A DNA stretch of 44,290 nt from an uncultured Oscillospiraceae bacterium (GTDB lineage Bacteria; Bacillota; Clostridia; Oscillospirales; Oscillospiraceae): NCBI GenBank assembly GCA_910578735.1, contig CAJTSQ010000018.1, forward strand, positions 1-44,290, written 5' to 3'. Under the pieces are notes generated by a model. That model was not told where the DNA came from, did not search any database, and was given only the letters and a program-made list of their open reading frames with translations. The translations under genes were made by a program, and so were the position numbers. This document shows, in pieces, positions 15,366 through 24,187 of the stretch. Every line of letters starts with the position of its first letter. Positions within the stretch are counted from its first letter, which is position 1.

Positions 15366-15400
15366 ATTCTGGAAAATTTTGAGGAAAGGCGGCGGCTGGA

Positions 15401-16231
15401 TTGGCGGGCACTCTCTATCTGGTCCCTACTCCCATCGGCAACCTGGGGGATATCTCCCGGCGGATGGCGGAGACTCTGGAACAGGCGGACTTTATTGCCG
15501 CTGAGGACACCCGGGTATCGCTGAAGCTGCTCAACCACCTGGGACTGAAAAAGCCCATGCTCACCTACCACCGCCACAACACGGACACCGGAGGGCAGGC
15601 GGTGATTGACCGTCTGCTGGCCGGGGAGAGCTGTGCCCTGGTCACCGACGCGGGCACTCCCGCCATCTCCGACCCCGGCGAGGAGCTGGTGGCCCGGTGC
15701 GCCGCCCTGAGCATCCCGGTGTGCGCCATCCCCGGCCCCTGCGCCCTGGTCACTGCCCTGGCCGTCTCAGGCCAGCCCACAGGGCGGTTCACCTTCGAGG
15801 GTTTTTTGGCCATGAACAAGAAGAACCGCCGGGCTCACCTGGAGTCCCTCCGGGGGGAGGAGCGGACCATGATCTTCTACGAGGCGCCCCACAAGTTGGC
15901 GGCTACCCTCCAGGACCTGGCGGACACCTTCGGGCCCTGCCGTCCTCTCGCCCTGTGCCGGGAACTGACCAAGCTCCACGAGGAGATTCGGCGTACCACC
16001 CTGGGGGAGGCCGCTGCGTACTATCAGGAGAACACCCCCAAGGGGGAGCTTGTGCTGGTGGTCCGGGGGGCAGAGCCGGCAGGGGAGCGGGAGGCCAGCC
16101 TGGAGGACGGCCTGCTGCTGGTGGACAAGCTGCGGGGGGAGGGACTGTCCCTCCGGGACGCGGTGAAACGGGCGGCCAAGGAGCTGGGACTGTCCCGCAA
16201 TCAGCTGTATGACGCGGCGGTGAATATGTAG
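15401..16231 (+). CDS. rsmI: RsmI: 16S rRNA (cytidine1402-2'-O)-methyltransferase, TTG start
   Basis: A 276-aa SAM-dependent tetrapyrrole-methylase-fold enzyme. It methylates the ribose of C1402 in 16S rRNA at the decoding centre. The family N-terminus GTLYLVPTPIGNLGDISRR follows the start directly. EDTRVSLKLL, VTDAGTPAISDPGEELV and FEGFLAMNKKNRRAHL are conserved RsmI blocks. The initiator is TTG at 15401, with GAGGAAAGG upstream; no ATG fits the conserved N-terminus. Its TAG stop forms part of a palindromic repeat. Confidence 0.95.
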   Translation: MAGTLYLVPTPIGNLGDISRRMAETLEQADFIAAEDTRVSLKLLNHLGLKKPMLTYHRHNTDTGGQAVIDRLLAGESCALVTDAGTPAISDPGEELVARCAALSIPVCAIPGPCALVTALAVSGQPTGRFTFEGFLAMNKKNRRAHLESLRGEERTMIFYEAPHKLAATLQDLADTFGPCRPLALCRELTKLHEEIRRTTLGEAAAYYQENTPKGELVLVVRGAEPAGEREASLEDGLLLVDKLRGEGLSLRDAVKRAAKELGLSRNQLYDAAVNM

Positions 16232-16302
16232 GGGCGCACAATGTGCGCCCGCCGTTACCGGGGTAATTCCGTAAAATGCGGGCGGACAAGGTCCGCCCCT
16301 AC
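16228..16302. repeat. GTAGGGGCG palindromic repeat overlapping the rsmI stop
   Basis: The left arm GTAGGGGCGCACAATGTGCG(CCC) starts one base before the rsmI TAG (16229-16231). A 29-nt spacer follows. The right arm is GGGCGGACAAGGTCCGCCCC and ends TAC at 16302. Each arm has its own inner palindrome, and the outer ends are complementary. This is the clearest copy in the window. Confidence 0.75.
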
Positions 16303-16386
16303 AAGGGGAAAACCGGAAAACCCGCACCAATCCGCTAAAAATTGGATAGAATACAGAGAGAAACCTTAGAAACGAGGTGCTATCCC

Positions 16387-17754
16387 ATGAACCGAAATAT
16401 TGAGGACTATATTCAGCCGGGCAAACACGCTCATCTGGTGGGAATCGGCGGGGTGTCTATGGCCCCCCTGGCCGAGGTGCTGAAGGGCAACGGGGTGGAG
16501 ATCACCGGCTCAGACATGCGGGAGAGCGAGGCGGTGGCCCATCTCCGCTCCCTGGGCATTCCGGTGACCATCGGCCACCTGCCTGAGAGCGTGGAGGGGG
16601 CGGGCTGCGTCATCCGCACCGCCGCTGTCCACGACGACAACCCGGAAATTGCTGCCGCCCTGGCCGTGGGCATCCCCGTCTTCGAACGGGCCCAGGCCTG
16701 GGGGGCCATCATGCGCCACTACAAAAACGCCCTTTGCGTGGCGGGCACCCACGGCAAAACCACCACCACCTCCATGTGCACCCACATCTTTCTGGCCGCC
16801 GGGCGGGACCCCTCGGTGATGATTGGAGGCACCCTGCCCATTCTGGGCTGCGGCCACCGGGTGGGCCGGGGGGACACCATCATTGCCGAGTCCTGTGAGT
16901 ACTGCAACTCCTTTTTGTCCTTCGCCCCCACAGTGGCGGTAATCCTCAACGTGGAGGCCGACCACCTGGACTTTTTCAAGGACCTGGAGGACATCAAACA
17001 CTCCTTCCGCCGCTTTGCCCAGTTGGTTCCCTCCACGGGCAGCGTGATTGTTAACGCAGACAACGACGGGGCCCGGAGCATCGCCTATGGGCTGGATGCC
17101 TTCACCTTCGGCCTGGAGGAGGGGGCGGAGTGTACCGCCGCAAGCCTCACCTGGAAGCGGGGGCTGCCCACCTTCGACATTGTGGTCCAGGGTAAGAAGT
17201 ACGCCCATGTGTCCCTGCGGGTGGGTGGGAAGCACAACGTGTCCAACGCCCTGGCCGCCGCCTCCGCCGCCTGGGTGCTGGGGGTGCCGGGAAGCGCGGT
17301 GGAGGAGGGGCTGGACGCCTTCACCGGGGCGGGGCGGCGCTTTGAGAAAAAGGGCGTCTTCCATGGGGCCGACGTCTATGACGATTACGCCCACCACCCC
17401 GACGAGCTGCGGGCCCTGCTCACCATGGCCGGAACCCTGGGGTATCAGAGGATTGTCTGCGCCTTCCAGCCCCACACCTACACCCGCACCGCCGCCCTCT
17501 TCGACCAGTTTGCAGAGGTGCTGAAGCTGGCGGATGTGGCCGTCTTGGCCCCCATCTACGCCGCCCGGGAGACCGACACCTTGGGCATGTCCTCAGAAAA
17601 ACTGGCGAAACAAATCCCCGAAGCCATTCCCTGTCCCAGCCTGGAAGCGGTTGCCGGCCGGCTGGCGGAGCTGGCCCGGCCCGGCGACCTGATTCTCACC
17701 GTGGGCGCGGGGGACATTTACCTGGCGGGAGAGTCCCTGCTGAAGGGGAGCTGA
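16387..17754 (+). CDS. murC: MurC: UDP-N-acetylmuramate-L-alanine ligase
   Basis: A 455-aa Mur ligase. It adds L-alanine to UDP-MurNAc in cytoplasmic peptidoglycan synthesis. The N-terminal Rossmann part has HLVGIGGVSMAPLAEVL and GSDMRES. The ATP loop is G120-THGKTTTTSM. The central domain has NVEADHLDFF, and DDYAHHPDE is the C-terminal MurC signature. The start at 16387 follows GAGGTG 7 nt upstream and fits the conserved N-terminus; the longer open frame has no ribosome site. No neighbouring mur or fts genes lie here, so it is outside a dcw cluster. Confidence 0.95.
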   Translation: MNRNIEDYIQPGKHAHLVGIGGVSMAPLAEVLKGNGVEITGSDMRESEAVAHLRSLGIPVTIGHLPESVEGAGCVIRTAAVHDDNPEIAAALAVGIPVFERAQAWGAIMRHYKNALCVAGTHGKTTTTSMCTHIFLAAGRDPSVMIGGTLPILGCGHRVGRGDTIIAESCEYCNSFLSFAPTVAVILNVEADHLDFFKDLEDIKHSFRRFAQLVPSTGSVIVNADNDGARSIAYGLDAFTFGLEEGAECTAASLTWKRGLPTFDIVVQGKKYAHVSLRVGGKHNVSNALAAASAAWVLGVPGSAVEEGLDAFTGAGRRFEKKGVFHGADVYDDYAHHPDELRALLTMAGTLGYQRIVCAFQPHTYTRTAALFDQFAEVLKLADVAVLAPIYAARETDTLGMSSEKLAKQIPEAIPCPSLEAVAGRLAELARPGDLILTVGAGDIYLAGESLLKGS

Positions 17755-17781
17755 GTCCGGCGCAAGAATTTATTTGGAGTA

Positions 17782-17810
17782 TTTACAGATATTGCTTTTC
17801 GAGGTAAAAT
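17782..17810 (+). promoter_or_regulatory. Sigma-A promoter of the GGDEF gene
   Basis: TTTACA (17782-17787), 17 bp, TAAAAT (17805-17810), followed at 17857 by the ATG with a GGGGGGAGGGAG ribosome site. Confidence 0.65.
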
Positions 17811-17856
17811 AGGGAAAAGGCCTGTTACATTTCAAAACAGGGGGGAGGGAGCAGGT

Positions 17857-19689
17857 ATGGTCGAACAAAAGGGGCGGAATACCGTATGGCTTGTAGTACT
17901 GCTCGGGGTAAGCGGCGGGATCCTGCTGGCAGTGCTTTTTGGGATGCTGGTCCTGCGCTATCGGGAGGTGGAGCAGCATCTGGACCGGATGCTGTCCGAA
18001 AGCCTGACGGCCCATACCGTGGAGATTGGCGACCGCGCAGGCGGCCTCATTCAGAATGCCCGGGCCACGCTGGAAAATGCCAATCGGTTTCTCGCCCAGT
18101 CGGACCGGAGACCGGAAAAAAGTTGGGTCACACCGGCTCTGAGCATGTTCAGTCTGGGCAGTGAGCCCTACACCTACGCCTATCTGGACCTGTCGGAGCT
18201 GACCGGCAGCTTTTGGGGCGGCGAGACAGCGGAGCTCGTCCGGCGCGTCCGGGCGGGCGAGACGGTGGTCAGCAATATCATAGTGCCGGACGGCCAGGCG
18301 GAGCCCTGCCTGGATGTGGTGCAGCCTGTCTCCTGGGAGGGCCAGGTGGTGGGCGTGCTGCAGGCCAGGATGCCGGCCGACGCGCTGCTTCACCAGGGCC
18401 AGCAGTCCACGTTTTTCCACAGCGTTCACAGCGTCATCGCCGGGGAGGACGGCAGCATTGTCTACGGGCAGGCCCCGGGGGCAGCCGGACTGGAGATTAC
18501 CGACCTGGGAATTCAAGACGGGCTGACACAGACGGAGTCTCAGGCGTTTGCCGCCGCCTATCAGGAGAACGTATCCGGCTTCTTTTTCTACGATCCGGCG
18601 GGCGGGCGCTGTTATGTGGCCTGGGCCCCGGTCTCCTGCAATGGCTGGCGGGTGGTGCAGTTCTCCCAGTCCCCCAACGTCCAGATCGACCGCAACTCCA
18701 TGATCCAGACCGTTGTGATGCTGGCCAGCCTGATGGTCTGCGCCCTGCTGGCCGTCACGATCTGGCGGCAGCGGGCCAAACTGAACGAGGAGCGGCTGCG
18801 CTACGACGCCCTGGCCCAGTTTAAGGACACCCTGCTCTTTGAGTATAACTGTGAGGACGACTCTATGGAGTTTACCTCCAACGCTATGGAGACCCTGGAT
18901 TTGGAGAGCCCCCGCATGGAGGACATCACCAAGGAGGAGAGCAGCTGCCCCATTTTCCACCCGGATGACCTGAAAAAAGTGCGCCAGTGCCTGCGCGACG
19001 CCCAGAACCTGGCGCAGGACCAGATCGAACACGACCGCATCCGCATCAAAAACCGGGGGGGCGGCTACAGCTGGTACCGCAGCCAGTATAAGCCTATTGT
19101 GCTCCCCAACGGCCGGGTGGACCGGATCATCGGCACCCTGACAGACATCAGCCTCCAGATGGACCGGGAGCAGGAGCTGTATAAGCAGGCCCAGCAGGAC
19201 CCGCTCACTGGGCTGTACAACCGGGCGGGCGTGATGCTGATCAATGCCCGGCTGGAGCAGATATCCCGGGGCCTGCTTTTCATGCTGGACCTGGACGACT
19301 TCAAATCGGTCAACGATACCTATGGCCACGCCGCCGGAGACAAGCTGCTGATTGCCATCGGCCACGTGCTGAAAGACGCCTTCCGCACAGACGACATTGT
19401 GGCCCGGGTGGGCGGAGACGAGTTTGTGGCGCTGCTGTCCGGCTCGGACAATGAGTCGATGGCCTGCCTGAAGGCCCAGGAGCTGTTGGACCGGGTAAAA
19501 AACCTGAAGGTTGAGGGCATTGACCGGGAAGCCAGCGTCAGCATCGGCATCTCCAGGGCCCCCGCCTGCGGCAGGAGCTATGAGAGCCTCAGCGCCGCTG
19601 CGGACAAGGCCCTGTATCAGGTCAAAAAGGACGGGAAGGGCGGCTTTGCCCTGTGCTGGAGCGAGTCCCCCACCCGAAAAAACGGCTGA
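17857..19689 (+). CDS. Membrane diguanylate cyclase (Cache-like sensor, PAS, GGDEF)
   Basis: A 610-aa signalling protein. A membrane segment at about 10-32 is followed by a roughly 245-aa extracytoplasmic sensor, probably Cache-like, and a second segment at about 286-306. A PAS domain (about 325-440) then precedes a GGDEF domain (about 450-600). The catalytic GGDEF is residues 519-523, and the inhibitory I-site R510-T-D-D lies exactly five residues before it, so the enzyme should make cyclic-di-GMP with product inhibition. DLDDFKSVNDTYGH is the metal/substrate helix. No EAL partner or riboswitch is nearby. It stands alone, with its own promoter and terminator. The signal is unknown. Confidence 0.9.
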   Translation: MVEQKGRNTVWLVVLLGVSGGILLAVLFGMLVLRYREVEQHLDRMLSESLTAHTVEIGDRAGGLIQNARATLENANRFLAQSDRRPEKSWVTPALSMFSLGSEPYTYAYLDLSELTGSFWGGETAELVRRVRAGETVVSNIIVPDGQAEPCLDVVQPVSWEGQVVGVLQARMPADALLHQGQQSTFFHSVHSVIAGEDGSIVYGQAPGAAGLEITDLGIQDGLTQTESQAFAAAYQENVSGFFFYDPAGGRCYVAWAPVSCNGWRVVQFSQSPNVQIDRNSMIQTVVMLASLMVCALLAVTIWRQRAKLNEERLRYDALAQFKDTLLFEYNCEDDSMEFTSNAMETLDLESPRMEDITKEESSCPIFHPDDLKKVRQCLRDAQNLAQDQIEHDRIRIKNRGGGYSWYRSQYKPIVLPNGRVDRIIGTLTDISLQMDREQELYKQAQQDPLTGLYNRAGVMLINARLEQISRGLLFMLDLDDFKSVNDTYGHAAGDKLLIAIGHVLKDAFRTDDIVARVGGDEFVALLSGSDNESMACLKAQELLDRVKNLKVEGIDREASVSIGISRAPACGRSYESLSAAADKALYQVKKDGKGGFALCWSESPTRKNG

Positions 19690-19704
19690 CGGGCCGTGGC
19701 CGAA

Positions 19705-19759
19705 TCCTCCTGAAGCAGCCGCGAGAAACATGCGGCCTGCTTCAGGAGGAGTTGTTTTT
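19705..19759 (+). terminator. Strong terminator after the GGDEF gene
   Basis: TCCTCCTGAAGCAG-CCGC pairs with GCGG-CCTGCTTCAGGAGGA (one bulged C) around a 9-nt A-rich loop, followed by TTGTTTTT. Confidence 0.9.
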
Positions 19760-19807
19760 GCCGGGATTTCATGCAGAAAATTTAAGTACTTCTTAATATT
19801 TTCCCAC

Positions 19808-19835
19808 TTGCGATTTAAACAGTCTGTGTTATGCT
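19808..19835 (+). promoter_or_regulatory. Promoter of the two-component operon
   Basis: TTGCGA (19808-19813), 16 bp, TATGCT (19830-19835). A TTAAGTACTTCTTAATATT stretch just upstream (about 19782-19800) contains a repeated TTAA spacing and could be a response-regulator site. That last point is a guess. Confidence 0.55.
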
Positions 19836-19865
19836 AGGAGCAGAACGAAAGGGGAGAAGCGCCCT

Positions 19866-20558
19866 ATGTACACTATCCTGATCTGCGATGACGACAGAGA
19901 CATTGTATCCGCGCTGGACATCTACCTCACCAGCGAGGGCTACCAGACCGTCAAGGCCTACAACGGCCAGGAGGCCATCCGGGCGGCGGAGAGCCGTGAG
20001 GTCCACCTCATCCTCATGGACATCATGATGCCTGAGCTGGACGGTATCCGGGCCACCGCCAGGCTGCGGGAGGGGAGCAACGTGCCCATCATCCTGCTGA
20101 CCGCCAAGAGCGAGGACACCGACAAGATTCTGGGCCTGAACATCGGGGCGGACGACTACATCACCAAGCCCTTCAACCCCCTGGAGGTCATTGCCCGGGT
20201 AAAGTCCCAGCTGCGGCGGTACACCGCCCTGGGCGGGGCGGAGAAGGGCCCCGGCCTGATTACCGCCGGGCCCATCGCCATGGACGACGGGGCCAAGGTG
20301 GTCACCGTGGACGGCGAGCCCATCAGCCTCACCCCCATCGAGTACAACATCCTCAAGCTGCTGCTGTCCCACCCGGGGCAGGTCTTTTCCTCCACTCAGA
20401 TCTATGAGCAGGTGTGGAACGACCCGGCCTACGGCTCGGAGAATACGGTGGCTGTCCACATCCGGCATCTGCGGGAGAAGATCGAGATCAACCCCGCCGA
20501 GCCACGGTATTTAAAGGTGGTCTGGGGGCTGGGCTATAAGATTGAGAAGGGGGCTTAG
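19866..20558 (+). CDS. OmpR/PhoB-family response regulator (VanR-like)
   Basis: A 230-aa two-domain regulator. The receiver (1-120) has acidic pocket CDDDRD, phospho-acceptor Asp52 in LILMDIMMPELDG, the Thr switch in ILLTAKSED and Lys in ITKPF. The OmpR winged helix (about 130-228) has SLTPIEYNILKLLL and a recognition helix in NTVAVHIRHLREKI. It lies directly before a histidine kinase gene, and the two form one operon with a 2-nt gap. Members like this in Firmicutes respond to envelope stress or antibiotics. The target genes are not evident here. Confidence 0.92.
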   Translation: MYTILICDDDRDIVSALDIYLTSEGYQTVKAYNGQEAIRAAESREVHLILMDIMMPELDGIRATARLREGSNVPIILLTAKSEDTDKILGLNIGADDYITKPFNPLEVIARVKSQLRRYTALGGAEKGPGLITAGPIAMDDGAKVVTVDGEPISLTPIEYNILKLLLSHPGQVFSSTQIYEQVWNDPAYGSENTVAVHIRHLREKIEINPAEPRYLKVVWGLGYKIEKGA

Positions 20559-20560
20559 CC

Positions 20561-22639
20561 GTGAAAAAGCTGCAAGGCAATGCCGTCGCCAAGGCGTGCG
20601 CAGTGATTGTCCTGCTGGCCGCCGCCTTTGGAACGGGAGTGTTCGGGGTGCGGGCGGTGCTCAGCTTCGGCTCGGTGACCGATGACAACTGGCAGTCCTC
20701 CTCCCGCTTTTACAGCGCCCTGGAGAGCCGCAGGCAGGAGTTGGTGGAGGGGATCGAGCTGGCCCAGATGCTGGAGCAGTTGGAGAAGCAGATTGCCGAG
20801 GAGACCGGCACCTCCCTGACCTATGCCGACGCGGAGGCCCTGCGGGAGGAGCGGGCACGGGTGGAGGCGCGATTTTCCCGGCAGAACACCTGGTTCCGCT
20901 TCCGGCTGCTCACCGACGGCGGACAGACCCTGCTGGGCACCAACCTCAACGATGACGAGGCCATAATCCGGACGGTGCGGGATATGTACCACTTCACCTT
21001 CGAACTCGTAGACGGGGATGATTATGAGAATGTATACTACTATGATCCGGAAACGGGCGAAAGATATTCTGAGCCGCCCGTTGCGGGATTAAATCCGGAG
21101 ACCGAAGGCGCGCCATTGAAGCTGGTGCTGGAGTACGGGGTGCCTGATAAGATTGACGATACGATTCAGGACGAGTTCAGCCAGATCTGGAGACTGTGGG
21201 ACATGGACCGGGCCTCCTTTGACCAGTACCTCACCGGTTTTTTGAACCTGGGGGCCCTGACCCTGCTGGCCCTGTTCTGGCTCCTCTGGACCGCCGGACA
21301 CAAGGCGGGGGCAGAGGGGACCGTCACCACCTGGCAGGAGCGCATCTGGTTCGACCTGTACGCCGTGGCCATGATTGCTGCTGTGGTGCTGCTGTCCGCC
21401 TGTACCATCTGGGCGGCGGAGCAGCTCTACTGGGGGCGGTCCTATGCCGTTCGGGGGGAGGACTTTGATACCTTTTTTAACCTGGGCATTATGGGGGCCG
21501 GGGCCCTCTTTGCCGTCGGGGTGGGGTGCGGTACCCTTTTGCTGCGGACTCTGGCGGTCCGGCTCAAGGCACACTGTCTCGCCAAAACCACCCTGCTGTG
21601 CAGGGTGGCCACATGGATGGCAGGGACCATCCATGACTTTGTTCGATTCCTGCCCTTTACCTGGAAGATAGTGTTGGGCTTTGGAGCCTATGCTGTGCTT
21701 ACCTTTTGCCTGCTGGTATTCGGATCCTATGATGGGTGGTGTATGATGCTGTATCTCTGCTTGCAGCTGGCCCTGCTGATCTTCCTGTCCTGGTGGGCCT
21801 ACGGCTACTACCGCCTGCGCCAGGGTACCAAAACCATCGCCGGGGGCGACCTGGAGTATCAGATCGACACCCGCCGCATGCCCTACGACCTGCGCCTTCA
21901 GGCGGAGGACCTGAACAACATTTCCGCCGGCCTGTCTGCGGCGGTGGACGAGAAGATGAAAAGCGAGCGGTTCAAGGCGGAACTCATCACCAACGTGTCC
22001 CACGATTTGAAAACGCCCCTCACCTCCATTATCAACTACGTCAACCTGCTGAAATCCACCCAGCAGACCGACCCCAAGGCGGCGGAGTATATCGAGGTGC
22101 TGGACCGCAAGTCCCAGCGGCTGAAGAAGCTCACCGAGGACCTGGTGGAGGCCTCCAAGGCCTCCACGGGGGTGCTGTCGGTGACCCGGGAGAAGATCGG
22201 TATGTCCCAGCTCATCGACCAGGCGACGGCGGAGTGGGAGGAGAAGCTGTCTGACCGCAGGCTCACCCTGGTGACCACCCTCCCGGAAGGGGAGACCTGG
22301 GTGTATGCCGACGGCCGCCACCTGTGGCGGGTCATCGACAACCTGCTGTCCAACTGCGCCAAGTACGCCATGGAGGGCACCCGGGTCTACCTGGACCTGG
22401 AGCGGGGGAAGGGACAGGTGTCCCTGTCGGTGAAGAACATCTCCCGGGACCCCCTGAACGTCCCCGCCGAGCGGCTGATGGAGCGCTTTGTCCGTGGGGA
22501 GGAGTCCCGGTCCACCGAGGGCTCCGGGCTGGGGCTGTCCATCGCCCGGTCCCTCACCGAGCTTCAGGGGGGCGCCTTCGACCTGGCCGTAGACGGCGAC
22601 CTGTTCAAGTCCATCGTCACCCTCCCCCAGGCGAACTGA
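20561..22639 (+). CDS. Sensor histidine kinase, polytopic, partner of the upstream regulator
   Basis: A 692-aa kinase starting with GTG 2 nt after the regulator stop. A membrane segment (about 10-30) and a large extracytoplasmic domain (about 32-222) come first. Five further hydrophobic segments (about 225-410) and a HAMP-like linker follow. The HisKA domain has NVSHDLKTPLTSIINY with His481, and the ATPase has DNLLSNCAKYA (N-box) and GSGLGLSIARSL (G-box). The extra multi-pass block between the sensor domain and the kinase is unusual for VanS-type kinases, which have two segments. The terminator after it closes the operon. Confidence 0.9.
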   Translation: MKKLQGNAVAKACAVIVLLAAAFGTGVFGVRAVLSFGSVTDDNWQSSSRFYSALESRRQELVEGIELAQMLEQLEKQIAEETGTSLTYADAEALREERARVEARFSRQNTWFRFRLLTDGGQTLLGTNLNDDEAIIRTVRDMYHFTFELVDGDDYENVYYYDPETGERYSEPPVAGLNPETEGAPLKLVLEYGVPDKIDDTIQDEFSQIWRLWDMDRASFDQYLTGFLNLGALTLLALFWLLWTAGHKAGAEGTVTTWQERIWFDLYAVAMIAAVVLLSACTIWAAEQLYWGRSYAVRGEDFDTFFNLGIMGAGALFAVGVGCGTLLLRTLAVRLKAHCLAKTTLLCRVATWMAGTIHDFVRFLPFTWKIVLGFGAYAVLTFCLLVFGSYDGWCMMLYLCLQLALLIFLSWWAYGYYRLRQGTKTIAGGDLEYQIDTRRMPYDLRLQAEDLNNISAGLSAAVDEKMKSERFKAELITNVSHDLKTPLTSIINYVNLLKSTQQTDPKAAEYIEVLDRKSQRLKKLTEDLVEASKASTGVLSVTREKIGMSQLIDQATAEWEEKLSDRRLTLVTTLPEGETWVYADGRHLWRVIDNLLSNCAKYAMEGTRVYLDLERGKGQVSLSVKNISRDPLNVPAERLMERFVRGEESRSTEGSGLGLSIARSLTELQGGAFDLAVDGDLFKSIVTLPQAN

Positions 22640-22662
22640 ATTCCCCCGTACTCACTGCAGCG

Positions 22663-22694
22663 AAAAAAGGCTCCTTAGGCAAAGGAGCCTTTCC
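22663..22694 (+). terminator. Terminator after the histidine kinase
   Basis: AAAGGCTCC and GGAGCCTTT form the stem around a 9-nt loop, with an A run before it and TTTCC after it. Confidence 0.75.
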
Positions 22695-22728
22695 CTGCGG
22701 GGGACGGGCGCTTTCGATAAACTGCAAA

Positions 22729-22753
22729 GCCCCGCCTTGAGAAAAGGCGGGGC
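22729..22753 (-). terminator. Terminator of the RodA/FtsW gene
   Basis: GCCCCGCCTT pairs with AAGGCGGGGC across a short loop. On the minus strand the stem is followed by TTTGCAGTTTA. Confidence 0.7.
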
Positions 22754-22852
22754 CTTATGGCGTTTACCGATTAACTTCTCGCTTATCCGTCCGGCCGGTT
22801 ACCAGGGGCTTCGTCTGGGCATTCAGCTGACTGATGCCTGCCTGGAGAAGCT

Positions 22853-24067
22853 TTACACCTGGCTCCGGTCCCGCAGCCAGCTGGGCATGGGCCGGGCCTT
22901 GACGCTGGAGACGATGCCCATAGCGGCGAACAGGGTGATGATGGACGAACCGCCGTAGCTGATGAAGGGGAGGGTCAGGCCCATGACGGGCAGGACATAC
23001 AGGCACATGCCCACATTGAAGGTGATCTGGCTCAACAGCATCCCTGCCATACCCATGCACACATAGGCGTTGAAGGGGGAGCTGGCGTGCCGTCCCACCC
23101 AGATGCACCGCAGCACAATGGCGGACAGCAGCATCAGCAGGGCCATACAGCCCACCAGGCCCAGCTCCTCGCCGCAGACGGCGTAGATGAAGTCGGTGTG
23201 CCGGGCGGGAAGGGCATCGCTGCTGAGAGACTGGGTCTGGATGCCCTGGCAGTAGCCCTGGCCGAACAGCTTTCCCGAGCCGATGGCCAAGGTGGACCGG
23301 GTCTGATGCCAGCCCTTTCCCCTGACGTCCAGGTTGTGGTCCAGCACCACTCGGAAGCGCATGACCCGGTAGTCGGTCCACCAGCGGGTCTCCGGCAGAA
23401 AAAACAGCCACAGGATGACCACAGCCAGTACAAGTCCGCCTCCCACCAACAGGAACCACCGCAGCTTGACCCCGGAGGCCCAGGCCATGGAGACGAAAAT
23501 CATCATATAAATGACGCACATGCCAAAGTCACCGCAGACGGCAGCAATGAGCCCCAGCATGAAGATGGTGTGACCGCCGATCTGGATAATGGAGGGAATG
23601 GAGCTGATATCCAGCTCCCGGTCCTGTATTTTTACGATCTGAAGGGCCAGCAGAAGGATGAAGGATATTTTTACGATTTCGTTGGGCTGGACATCCATAG
23701 GAAACTTGGGGATGATCCGAGAGATGACCAGCCAGTTCAGATTGCCGGAGTCATAGTCCTCGCCCAGGGGGGTGAGAAGCAGAAGGATAAAAAACACATT
23801 GAAGACCAGCAGCAGCTTCCACCGCTTTTCCACAAAGAGCTGGAAGTCCACAAAGGTGAGCAGCATATAGACGATTATCCCCAGCAGGATGGCGATGAAC
23901 TGGACAAGGACAAACCGCATCCAGCGGGTCTCGCCCAGGTACTGGGTGGCGGAAAAGATCAGGCCCAGCCCGAAGGTGCTGGCGGCCAGGCACAGCCCCA
24001 GTAAGATCATATCGCCTTTTTTGAAAAATTCCCTGATGGGAGAAAATAGCAAGGCCAGCAGATTCAC
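22853..24067 (-). CDS. RodA/FtsW family SEDS peptidoglycan glycosyltransferase
   Basis: A 404-aa polytopic membrane protein with about ten hydrophobic segments and the SEDS signature PFISYGGSS near the C-terminus. SEDS proteins polymerise glycan strands from lipid II together with a class B PBP, for elongation (RodA) or division (FtsW). The GKGWHQTRSTLAIGSGKLFG and GYCQG segments of the large loop are closer to RodA, but the assignment is not firm. The start GTG at 24067 is favoured because GGGGAGGTG lies upstream; a TTG at 24097 is the alternative. It is monocistronic on the minus strand. Confidence 0.9.
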   Translation of the reverse strand: MNLLALLFSPIREFFKKGDMILLGLCLAASTFGLGLIFSATQYLGETRWMRFVLVQFIAILLGIIVYMLLTFVDFQLFVEKRWKLLLVFNVFFILLLLTPLGEDYDSGNLNWLVISRIIPKFPMDVQPNEIVKISFILLLALQIVKIQDRELDISSIPSIIQIGGHTIFMLGLIAAVCGDFGMCVIYMMIFVSMAWASGVKLRWFLLVGGGLVLAVVILWLFFLPETRWWTDYRVMRFRVVLDHNLDVRGKGWHQTRSTLAIGSGKLFGQGYCQGIQTQSLSSDALPARHTDFIYAVCGEELGLVGCMALLMLLSAIVLRCIWVGRHASSPFNAYVCMGMAGMLLSQITFNVGMCLYVLPVMGLTLPFISYGGSSIITLFAAMGIVSSVKARPMPSWLRDRSQV

Positions 24068-24135
24068 GGCTTCACCTCCCCTGCGAAAATCACCCAATTA
24101 TTTTATCACATTTTGCTGGAAAGGAAAACCCTGTC

Positions 24136-24146
24136 TGTGCTATAAT
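24136..24146 (+). promoter_or_regulatory. Extended -10 promoter of tsaE-tsaB-upp
   Basis: TGTGCTATAAT at 24136-24146 matches an extended -10. The start codon of tsaE follows at 24188. Confidence 0.6.
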
Positions 24147-24187
24147 AATTAAGAACCTGAAAATTTTCTGTGAACGGGGGGAGCGGG

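Larger units (their letters stand above)
22640..22852. other. Intergenic region between convergent kinase and RodA genes
   Basis: Apart from the two terminators at 22663-22694 and 22729-22753 I see no gene. An open frame continues on the minus strand past the RodA stop but has no start or ribosome site. Confidence 0.6.

Noticed and set aside
22764..22852. Possible extra small gene after the RodA stop on the minus strand
   Set aside because: The frame continues from a shadow frame inside the RodA gene, without a start codon or ribosome site.
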